Source: Gnetum montanum
Lineage: Eukaryota; Streptophyta; Gnetopsida; Gnetales; Gnetaceae
NCBI GenBank assembly: GCA_015680685.1
Contig: MNCI01036463.1
Coordinates: 801,024-865,023 of the forward strand
Reading direction: 5' to 3'
Length of the DNA: 64,000 nt
Shown: positions 44,351 through 54,583 of the stretch, piece by piece
Position numbering within the stretch: the first letter of the stretch is position 1
How the letters are laid out: each line of letters begins with the position of its first letter
Program-made: the position numbers and the translations under genes
The notes under the pieces: generated by a model
Told to the model about the DNA's origin: nothing
What the model saw: only the letters and a program-made list of their open reading frames with translations
The model's database searches: none

Positions 44351-46133
44351 TGCTAGAACACTGAGGGGTTGACGAGTGCATAGCCTAACCCCAAGTCCAT
44401 GGGAGGACTTGTTGAAGGTGAAGACAGGGTGCCCTGAATAGTCTTGTTTATCAAATAGGAACTTTTTCAAATGCAACTAGGATGATGGGTGCAGCCAGGG
44501 TGCGACGTGGTTAGCCATGATGCTAATGTGAAATGGTACTAACTGTTCTAGCGGTATTCATGATGTTAATGGTGTTGACGGTGTAAAGCGTAGTCACAGG
44601 TGTCTCAGGGGGGAGCATAGTCAAGGGTTTCAATGAAAATGAGGTTGATGACACATGAAAACTACCACCTAAGCATAGATGCAAGAGAGAGAAACAAAAC
44701 ACCACCCCAAATGGGGTTGAGTGTTGTTAACTCCAAAAGGGATGAGAAGGTACATAGTGAACAACAAGTGTAATGGAGAGTGTAGTCATAGTCTTAGAGG
44801 TGTCTAGCCATGAAGACTAGTGCTCACCATGGTGTCTATGCCTGTCGAGTTGGCCGCCATGATGTACCATGGGCTATGGTGTTCTGCTAGGCTATGGTGG
44901 GGCTACGTCATCTGCAACTTCCCCAAATGCTAACCCAAAATTTTGCCAATGACAAAATGCCAAAATACCAATGAAATGCCAAAAATTCCAACTTGAAATT
45001 TTTCCAACCCTTGAAACATAGATGATGGGGGTATTTATAGGCCTAGGATTAGCGTGAAATGTGGAGAGACTACCACATGGCAATGGGATGATTGGAACTA
45101 AGCTATCTTCCAACTACACTCTTCACTGAGGGTAGTGGTGTTATGCTCTACTCTATTCTGTCAGACCCTATGAGACTACCAAATAGGGACTATGCCACCA
45201 ACTACATGTTCATGTACCAAAAAGACTGTAATGTACCAGAAAAAATGCAAGTTTCGAGACTACACTCGAGGACTATGTTGTCCACTATCTTGAGTGGGGT
45301 CAAGCATAGTTACAATTGGGGGCAAAAGGAGATACAACAAAAATGCATCTTGCTAACTATGCCTATTAGAGGTGAGTTGGAGTTGAGCTGAATGTTGATG
45401 CTACATTGTAGAGGCCTTCAGAGGATTGTTTGGCTAACTACGCTATGGACCGGTGGAGAGCATAGTCACAACACTTAAAAAATTTTGCAAAATGTGACCA
45501 TGTGCTAACTACACTCTCCATGGAAGGCTAACTACACTCCCAACTAGGGTCAAGCATAGTCTCAGCACTTAGAAAAAATTTGCAAAAATTGGTAGAAACT
45601 AGCTTCCAGTTGACTATGCTTGACTACGCTCTAGGCTGGTGGAGAGCATAGCCTCGACACTTAGAGAAAATCTACAAAAACTAGATCATCATGCTAACTA
45701 TGCTTAACTATGCTCCGAGGCAATGCAGAGTGTAGTCTTAGCACTTAAAAAAATTTGTAGCAACTAGCTTAACACTTAGAAAAATTTGCAAGACTAGACC
45801 TTTGTGTTGACTGCGCTCTACATGAGGATGACTACACTCTAGTGTAGTGGAGAGCATAGTATCAACACTTAGAAAAAATCCTACAAAAACTATCTTCAGG
45901 CTAACTACACTTGACTACGCTCTGGGGTAGTGGAGAGCGTAGTCTTGGCACTTAGAAAAAATCTACAAAAATGTGATTTTGAGCTGAATACGCTCTCCAT
46001 TCAAATGACTATGCTCTAGTGCAATGGAGAGCATAGTCCCAACACTTAGAAAAATTTGCAGAAAGTGACTTCGTGTTGAAACTTAGACAAACTTGTAGTC
46101 AAGATGCCATGATCCAAATTTGGTGGTGTTTCA
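44351..46133 (-). repeat. Element F, LTR 3 (5' LTR, lacks about 20 bp at U5 end)
   Basis: Aligns with LTR 1 from position 31027 on; ends TGGTGGTGTTTCA at 46133, after which GP1 gag sequence resumes. TATA at 45032-45043; U3 subrepeats 45435-46050. Confidence 0.85.
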
Positions 46134-47880
46134 AACAAGAAAATTATAAACACAAAGCAAAAGTTATTATAGTTGAAAAATTTACAAACTCTAATTCAAA
46201 AGATGAAGAAGGATGCAGAGTGTGCCAATATGAACATCCTAAGGGATGTTGTCCTATCATGGTTCACTGCAAGAGTCTAAGGCATAGGCACTTAATCCAA
46301 GACTTGTCAAGAAACAAATGCCAAGACGGTTGTCTTATCCATAGGGTAATCTTAGACAACCCTTCCAACCATCATACTATCCAAGTGGAGCCTATTCTTA
46401 GCCACAAGAGCAATACTAGCAATAGTGGCAACAACCACAAGCATGAAGAATACCACCACCAAGGCAATAATATCCATATAGGCAACAAAATCCTTATGGA
46501 TATTATGTTCAAAGTCCAATCTCTCCAAGAAATGGTTTAATTCATGCTTCTTCCCACTACTATCCACTAAAGTATAACAAGCCCACTACTCCAAGAATGA
46601 ATCCTAATCCTTACACACATCAACCAGCAACTACATAATCAACCTAACCTTATAATTCTCTACGACCAATACCACCACTAGTTATGCAAGAAGAACTGCC
46701 ATCATAACCATATTAGAGAAGTGTTATAAGGTCAGTGAATATACAGAGAGAGGATCACACCAACAATACTAAAGGAAAATCTAGGAAACATCCTTTATTT
46801 AGGACAAGTCCAAAAAAAGTTGTTAGAATTAGGAATTCATTAAATCATGTTTCTTATATGATAGATCCTCCTACAAACAACATGTTTCCACAATAGCCAA
46901 CTCAGAAACTTACAATTTTCATGCTAACTAAGATAGTGTTAAACTAAATAAAAGTAGGAAATCTTCCTAAGAAAAGAATAGATCCAAAAAATCCTTTGAT
47001 TTATTTACAAATTGCTAGAAATTAACCATGCAAAACTCTACTATACTCAGGTTCTAGAGTTAATTTGATATCTTACGAAACATACAAGGAATGGAACCTA
47101 CCGTCATTAAAGAAGTACAACATAAGATTAGAGCTAGTACATCAATCAGTCACCATTCTTTTGGGACAAATAGAACATGCAGTGACCACTATCAATGGGT
47201 GGTCTTATCCAAAAAAATTTCTTATGATCAACATGAAGAATGATGACAAAAAATTTTCTATCATTATGGGAAGAGCATGGCTTACCACAATTGATGCTAA
47301 GATAGGAATGACAGCCTTATATATTTAAATTTCTAAGGAAGATAACCAAGGAGCCATAAATATGTAAATAATTCCATGCATTGTTGATGATAAAGAAGGG
47401 TATAGTTGTGAACCAAAACTACAAAACATTAACATAATTCTTACACCAACCCACAACAAATGTCAGAAACAAGTGTGTGTACAAGAAGAAACAATGGCCA
47501 CTAAACCAAAAGACACCCAGTAGTTGAAAACTAAGAACATGAAATCATCTAAGCTATGCATGGAAACATCTAACTCACTTATTAACTCCTACCCTAAGAA
47601 AATAATCCAAATTGAGAACTTACAAAAGGATATCCTAAATCATGATCATACACCAATAGCTAGGAGGCATGGAGACCTAAAACCATATACTAAGGATAAA
47701 CAAGACAACACAATTGAACCTTTCGAAATGGAAAGACTATCTAGTCCAACAAAATATGTATCTTCAAAAGATCATAACTCGATTATCATTAATGTTACAT
47801 GGGATAATAAACAGAAATCTAAATGACTAAAAATAATAAATAAGAAATCTAGAGTGTATGATATGAGGGAACTAGCATCC
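46134..47880 (+). pseudogene. GP1 gag knuckle and protease of element D/E
   Basis: Continues the gag interrupted at 31005: a Lys-rich segment, the knuckle CRVCQYEHPKGC (46214-46249), a Pro/Gln/Tyr-rich linker with NPYGYYVQSPISP in a shifted frame, then retropepsin with LLYSGSRVNLIS (catalytic Asp changed to Tyr), LPSLKKYNIRLEL, INGWSYP and SIIMGRAWL (about 47035-47285). A post-protease extension with PKDTQ (about 47507) parallels EDTQWL of C and K. At least one frameshift separates knuckle and protease frames. No RT follows. Confidence 0.85.
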
Positions 47881-50149
47881 ATTTTCCAAATACTTTCCCA
47901 TGAGTTTATTGGTAGGGGAGATGTCCTATCTTGACCTAGAAATTGATACGTGCTTTTTAACTTTTTTGTTTTCTAATTTTTTTGATTTATAATTTTTTTT
48001 TTTACTTTTTACTTTTCTTACTACTTTTTCACATTCTTAATATCTTTTCTATTCCTTTATACTTTTATCATTTCTTAATTATTTTCTATTCTTTTATACC
48101 TTTTTAATTTTTTCTCTCTTTTTCCATTCCTATCATTTTCTATGATTTTTCATGGTTTTTCTTGTACATATTTTTATTGATTTGTCCAATAAAGTGCAAA
48201 GAAATGAAGCAAGATGTCATCCTAATATGATGAAGGTTACCCTATATTATCAAATCATGAAGGCCTAATTCTATATATAGTGAGACCACATCCTTTATCC
48301 ATCCATTTCTAATAATAAGAGGTTCTTACCATGGTCATAGTGATATTCTTCTCATAATAAAATGAAAATAAACTTGTGATCCTTATGCCTAGATAGAAAA
48401 GTAAAGAACTAAGTGGGAATGAATAAGGTGTGACATCAAGGGAATTTGTGGGTTCTCTATGACTACTACTATGCATTTTAACCTATTATTAAGATTTTAT
48501 TATTTTTTTAATTCTAATAAAAAATTGAAGTATGAATATAATAAGTGCTACCTTGCCATGTCACTAAAAAGACATGTTACCCATGCCTGAAGATAGTCCT
48601 CTGGTAAGGTTGATACATTAAGAATATAATAACTACATAAAATAAATTTTTTGGGGCTTCCACTATAAAGACATGTTACCCATGCTTGAAGGTAGGTGGC
48701 TTCTCAAAGATCTCAAAAATAAAGTATGCTATTAATAATCTCCTTCCTTGAACTACATTGCCAAGCCATAATGCTTCTTGTAACAGTGGTGGTCTTGTGG
48801 TTGCTAGTTTTTGGATGATACAATGTAGTGTCACTAGTAAGTGGTATCGACTTAGTTTTAATCTTGGATTGAAAAGCTAATGAATACTTTAACCATACAT
48901 CACACATAAGAATTCATTATTCCTATGGTAAGAGACCTCATGTCCCAATTTCTACAATCCTTTCTAATCCCATTCCTCCTCACTAGTATATATTATCATA
49001 ATTCTATAATTTTGTATAATATAGTGTTATTTTTCCATTTCATAATACTAACATTTATGTTTTTCAAGATAGGTATGTTCTACTTTCAACTCCTTAAGTG
49101 CCTACAAACACTTATGAGTGTGGTTATACAAGGACACTAAGGACTGCAACTTGCTTTGACAAGGAGCCACTTATATAACTCTTGTATCTCATATCTAATG
49201 ATCAATTCCACATCATCTTGTACCTCCAAGACACTTTAACTACTAATGTTTCCTTTTCTAAGTTTTCATATCTGACCATATGTTTGATAATTCTCACTCC
49301 ATCTCATATATATCTAATTGACCTTCTTTGTAGAAGATTCCTTCTTTATGACCTTCAAACATCAAATTTCTATAATCAAAGCATTATTTATGATCAAATA
49401 CCCTTTAGACAACCTCTACACCTTCCAAACAATCCAATTAACTCAATTTTTTCATCAAAAATTACTTTAAAATCAAAATTTTTCAGCGATGGTGTTGTAT
49501 CTACAATGCCATATGCTCTAAGACATCGTAGCTACAATGTCACATCTATGACATCACATTAATAAAAATCTATATACATGCATGAGAAGTTAGCAATTTT
49601 TTCATTCTACCATTTCAAAGTAAGGGAAGTTCATGCAATTTTTCTAAGCTTTGATGCTTGAACTTCCAAGCAACATGACTTCCTCACCATACCTTCAACT
49701 CGTGTGATTCTTGAATCTTATTGATCCTAGAGTGCTCAACTTAGTCGTGGGGGGTGTATTACATGTAGATAAAGAAATTTAAGCCAAATTTTATCTAACA
49801 CCGAAAGATAATATAAAGGGTAAGTATAAAAGAAAATAAGAATATTTTAATCAACTAATAAAATAAAAGCCAATGGACTTAACTGATTCTCCTAACCAGC
49901 AATTCAATGATATAATAAATAACGAATGATGATAATGAGAGGCCATAACAATCAAAGATATAATAAATAAGGGTTTCTTTTTTATATTTTTTAACTCTAC
50001 AATCATAATAAAGCCATAATTGATAAAAAAGGATACATCTTAAACAAAACCAAGAACAGAAGAAAGGATTACGAGCTATTAAAAACCTATTCAGAATCCT
50101 TTGGTAATCTTGAATTCTTAATGATTCCAAATGGTATCCAAGAGACCCA
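47881..50149 (+). mobile_element. Element D/E non-coding interior
   Basis: A T-rich tract (about 47960-48140) follows the protease extension as in element C. AAAGACATGTTACCCATGC occurs twice (about 48568 and 48665). Near 49490-49600 there is a degenerate promoter-like block (GACATCG, GTCACAT, GACATCAC, then AATAAAAATCTATATA) reminiscent of the GP1 LTR U3. No pol domain was recognised. The open frame 49182-49562 resembles nothing known. Confidence 0.45.
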
Positions 50150-52440
50150 TAGCAAAGAAACCCTCACAGCCTATAAGCAAAAGACCAAAAGGCTGAGGAA
50201 GAGGGGAAGCCAAAGAACAAACACCAAAAGTAGAGCAAGAGGCCCAATCTTTCAACATCCATCAACAAACCCTATGATCAAATAATCTACATAGGTAGAG
50301 GCAAAAGTGCCACTAGCTCTTGAACAAGGACAACACCTCATGTTGTTAGCTAAGTGTCTCCATACAATCTAGGAGAAATCTATCATGTCCATAGTCATTG
50401 TGGAATTAAGTTTTGGATCATCCATGGATTTTGCACCAAAAGCTATCAAAACATAACTCCAAGCATCTCCTCTATGGCTAACCTTATCAAGTAGTGGTAA
50501 ATAGTACTTGGGAGAGGTATACTAGTTTTGAAAAAATAAACAAGATGATGCAAAAGCCAATAAAGGAGTCTCAATGCTCTATTCTATTGAATCTATTGCC
50601 AAGGAACTTAACATTCCCAATGTCAGAGCTAATATATCATAAATATCCAAAAGGTCTGACATAGACACAAAGAAGTTATGGATGTAGAGAGCATATGGGA
50701 AAGAGGAAAAGGATTATAGTGAGTTAACTGTTGAGGAGAAAATTTATTTTAAGATCTAAACTTATCACTTGTTTTCAACTAAAAGACTCAATATAATCTT
50801 TACCTATGTATCTAGAGAAAGTGCAATCCTAATGGGAAAATTCAATGCCAACATAGGCCATTTCCTCTTCCTAGAGAACCAAAGAAGGTTCAAAGAAAAG
50901 AAGGTAGGAAGACTTACACTATCATTCCCTTACATAATTAGAAAGTTGTGCAAGCAAGTGGGGATCCTAGACTATACAAATGATGTTCTAAGGAAAGCCC
51001 AAAATGCGTCCTACATAGACATGTCTAAGCCAATGCCACCTAAGAAGGATCAACTACAAAAGCCAGTAGGCACTAAGGGAGCATTAGGTTCTACACCTAT
51101 TGATAATGTTCCAGCAATAAGATAGTAGCAACAAGTAGGATCAAGTTGATCAACACCTGCTAGTGATAGGCCTGAATAGTAAGCTCCACAATCACCACAA
51201 GACTACAAACCTTCAATCAGTCACCTACAAAAAATTTCCACAACTATCAGTTGGGAAGCAATGAAATATTTTGCTCTGCACAAAGTAAGAGATAACTTTG
51301 TAAGGCCTACGATCTCCATACAACCTACTAGTGCATAGGTATCTTCATAGGTAGGAGGAGATGATGACTAGGCACAACAAATCTTAGGGAACATTGCATC
51401 ATTCTAGGTGAAGATAGAAACCAGGGAAGCTACCATAGTAATGGTCATGTAAGACCAAGATGTAGCAAGAGCAATAAATATTATCACTAATCATATCAAA
51501 TAATTCTTTAATGTGCCTGTTATATCACCAATAGATAATTCTAAAGCCAAAGACATGCAAATATTAGCTAAAACATCCATAACCCCAGCAAAGCATGAAG
51601 ATGTTCTCGATCAACTATTGCAAAAAGGCCAAGTTATGCAAAATATCTTTGATATATATCACTACACTATAGTCTAATCTCATAGCCATAAAAGAGAAGA
51701 TGGTCATGGTAAAACTAAGGATAGAGCACGTAGAGAATGAGGTGCAAAGGCTACAGGCTAAATTAGTAGCATTAAGAGTAGAGAAAAGAGACCTTACATA
51801 ATATGTAGCCCTAGACTACCTAGAAGCCTTTAGAACTAATTAGATTAAGGAGTTGATAATAATAAACATTCAAGTTGAGATGGAAGAGGAAAAGGTTTTA
51901 TGAAACACATCAGTGGTAGAAGCCCATAAATACAAACATGCTAAAGCCATCACTGCCTTGGAAGAAGAGAATAAGAAACTTGCTACAGACAACACAAGGT
52001 TAACTGATATTAAAAAGCAAAAGAATGTTCTCGAGGAAATTATTCATCAGCTGCTAGAAAAATTTTATCTAAGTTAACCAAGATATAAATAAATTGGCCA
52101 GGAAAAATCCTACCCTATCAATGGAAAAAGTTTACACCATTTGCCAAAAGTTAGCAATCAAAATAATCTCATGGTAAAACAAGGCCAAGAAATATGAAAA
52201 GCTCAAAGAACACTTTAGGGAGCATGTATAAATAAATCAATGAAAAAGAAATCTAGCTGGAAAAGTCCAAGATCAACTCAATCACAACTCAAACACTAGA
52301 CTAGCAACCCATTTTGGATAGCCTTACCTATGTTCACTAGGCTAAGGTGAAAAATAAAGATCTTTAGATAGAAGATCTCATTGAGTACCTGGGGTTTGCA
52401 AACCTTTGGTATTCTAACTTGGCCATGTTAATAGCTTAAG
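50150..52440 (+). pseudogene. Degenerate additional ORF region of element D/E
   Basis: The open part (50769-51125, 118 codons) has ANIGHFLFLENQRRF and LTLSFPYIIRKLCKQVGI, resembling the conserved domain of additional ORFs in large plant gypsy elements ('putative plant transposon protein'). It is followed by a Pro/Gln-rich stretch and by long Lys/Glu/Leu-rich coiled-coil segments (about 51690-52080, e.g. ALEEENKKLATDN). Stops and frame changes are frequent. Its place, between protease and 3' LTR, is where RT and integrase would be. Function unknown. The resemblance is from memory and moderate. Confidence 0.4.
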
Positions 52441-52461
52441 GATAAGTTTACAGTAAGTCAT

Positions 52462-52468
52462 GGGGGTA
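52462..52468 (+). promoter_or_regulatory. Polypurine tract of element D/E
   Basis: GGGGGTA directly precedes the 3' LTR start TGGTAAATC. Confidence 0.55.
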
Positions 52469-53372
52469 TGGTAAATCTAATTTTTCACAAGCACGATATC
52501 ATATCTATGATATCACATCTGCGATATCATAGTTATAATCCTACATCATTGTTGATGTGATGTCTCAAGAGCTATGTACCCTTATAAATTCCAACACTTG
52601 GTCACACCAGTGATAATAATTTCATTCCATCCCTTAGTGAATCTCTTGTAGTTTGTTTTCTTAGTTACACTTAGCGATAAAGTGAATGCCCATAGTGTAG
52701 TGTTGAGCAATTGTACAGCATCTTTATTCGAGTGGATTGTACTTAAGCATGCTTCATGAGCAAAAATAAAGATCAAGATTATTTTTCACCATTGCCTCAT
52801 CCACTTAGTTCTTTTATTTTACGTAGCTAATTTCTTACTTAGTTTAATTTCCATGTTTACTTTAGCTCAGTTCTTTACATTTCCAAAGTACTTTACTTTT
52901 CACATTCATTAGTAAGGTGCAATGAGTATGACTAGTTTTGAGCATTAAGTGTAATCCTTTAGTAACCCAATAGTGGTTTCACTTGATTCTCTTAATAGTG
53001 AACTCACTTGGTAATCTTAGTAATAGTTACATAAGCCCAAGACATGTATGTTAAGCTTGGATCGGATGCTTATCATCCTAAGCTAGAATAGATTTATATT
53101 TTTGTATCACTTAAATTTAGATTTTCTTTCTAAATTCTCATTATGAATACAACTAGGAGTAAATTGAGCCAACAACATCAACATATCACTTGCCTCATTG
53201 AGATTTAAACCATACACTAGAACTTCACTAACTCAAAGTGGGAAAACAACGATCACAAACCTACTATCAACTCTTATCATACTTACATTGTCCATTCGCG
53301 GGTTACGATCTAGTCATGTGCATGCACTCGTGACTTGTATGGTGGACTGTTGGGAAACCCTACCACTCATCA
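52469..53372 (+). repeat. Element D/E, 3' LTR (904 bp)
   Basis: Starts TGGTAAATCT, ends CTCATCA. It carries GATATC boxes at 52495, 52509 and 52523, a TATA box at 52582-52589, CTTTATTCGAGTGGATTGTA (about 52721) and AATAAAGATC (about 52765). It aligns with the 5' LTR for its first ~410 bp and with the element C LTR at its end. Confidence 0.85.
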
Positions 53373-53776
53373 TATATTTTAGAAGTAAAATATTAGGTAA
53401 GCACACATGAAAATAAAGAACATGTAAATTAAAATTTATTTTAAGCTAAAGAATTACAATGGAAGGAAGAAACCTCGATCTTTATTATCATCATGAAAAG
53501 TTTCTAACTATAGTACACTTGAATAAAGACTCTATACAATTGATTCAAACCATGTTGCGTGTACTTGTTGACTATTTACTAAGACTATAGTAATAAACTA
53601 ACAAATATTTTCTACAATTAATGTAATCAATACCATAAATATTATAGGTGGATTCATATTTATATGCATTTATGACCATTATGTCAATGTAGCTACATCA
53701 ATGCATCACTTGATACATCAATACAGATGCATTGACATAGTTACCTCGACATAGTTGACAAACAAATTATTCATCA
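53373..53776 (-). repeat. Element G, 5' LTR, high-coordinate part
   Basis: Begins with TATAT duplicated from 28903. The minus strand shows a start near TGATGAATAATTTG (53776), TATA (CATATAAATATG near 53660), GTCTTTATTCAAGTGTAC (about 53535) and AATAAAGATCGAGG (about 53485), the GP1 LTR order. Confidence 0.65.
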
Positions 53777-53840
53777 ACTACTGTAATAGGTGATCAAATA
53801 CTCTTTTCTTTTTTACCACTATAGCTACATTACATTGCTT

Positions 53841-54583
53841 TATCTTTGAACTCTCCTAAAATGTGTAGGGGCAAGTTGGGTGAGTAGTAATCTCATTTAG
53901 TGATTTATTTTTTCTTTTTCTTTTTAAATATTTTTTTACCAAATAATGAAATAATTATTTTAAAAATATATATATATATATACTTTTTAATATTTTTATC
54001 ATACAAAAATATATCATCATCATCATAAGCTCACTAAATTAGTAACATGTAATAGAACTCTAATTTTTCGAATAATATTTATGTCCTTTAGTAGTCATTA
54101 ACCTTAAGAGTTTTTTTATTCAAAATTAAAACTATTATTGATAAGATTACTTAATACCATGTTTGGTTAGAGGAATGTGAAATTCAATATCTTATATTTA
54201 AAAAAAATGTTTTATTTTAAGTAGGTGAATCATTAGGTTCTTCTCTAAGCTACTAGAAAGACTAATTTTATTGTTGTTATCTTTCTTTGCTCTTTCTATA
54301 TTCATTAACCTTTAAACTTAAAATTTAGAACTTTATAAATTGTTCCTTTGATATTTAAAATTTGAAATTAACTTACCATTTGCAAACCTTCATCTATAAT
54401 TGTAAGTTTAGTTAACTAATACAAGAATTTTAATGTAAATCTTATATATGATGTATTTAATTCTTTTATTTTTACATAAATCCTAATATATATTCATGTT
54501 ATAACCAAGATATGAATGGTTTTATACACATTTAAAGTCCATAAATTTAAATTAAAATACATTATTCTATGTAAAAAACTTAA
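53841..54583. repeat. Diverged direct repeat R1
   Basis: Aligns with 61311-62156: GAGTAGT, TATCATCATCAT, ACTAAAACTATTATT / ATTAAAACTATTATT, ACCATGTTTGGTTA / GGCATGTTTGGTTA and AAGTAGGTGAATCATT. Contains a (TA)n run near 53966-53982. Nature unknown. Confidence 0.65.

Larger units (their letters stand above)
31006..46133 (-). mobile_element. GP2 retrotransposon F, tandem LTR-int-LTR-int-LTR
   Basis: Three long direct repeats (31006-32870, 39365-41201, 44351-46133) separate two internal regions (32871-39364 and 41202-44344) that are colinear where both exist. All parts run on the minus strand: TATA box inside each LTR, polypurine tract at 32871-32886, PBS at 39342-39359, gag then protease. No RT, RNase H or integrase is found. 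The second unit lost its PBS, gag and protease N-terminal part by a deletion of about 3.4 kb joining 44344 to the LTR. Flanking bases GATGA and AACAA are not a clean duplication. Confidence 0.8.
28908..53372 (+). mobile_element. GP1 retrotransposon D/E, interrupted by element F
   Basis: Parts in order: 5' LTR start 28908, gag to 31005, foreign 15.1-kb insertion F (31006-46133), gag knuckle and protease from 46134, T-rich non-coding DNA, an additional degenerate ORF region (about 50150-52440), polypurine tract, 3' LTR to 53372. The LTRs are the same subfamily, the termini carry matching TATAT, and the gag coding sequence resumes within a few codons after F. Without F it is about 9.3 kb. It is inserted antisense in the LTR of element G. 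Confidence 0.8.

Noticed and set aside
31001-46138. GATGA / AACAA as a target-site duplication of element F
   Set aside because: Only two of five bases match. Although all three differences are transitions, this is too weak to claim, and a tandem product may not have matching ends.
49182-49562. 126-codon plus-strand open frame
   Set aside because: No family features, AT-rich composition typical of chance frames in this region, and no support from element C.
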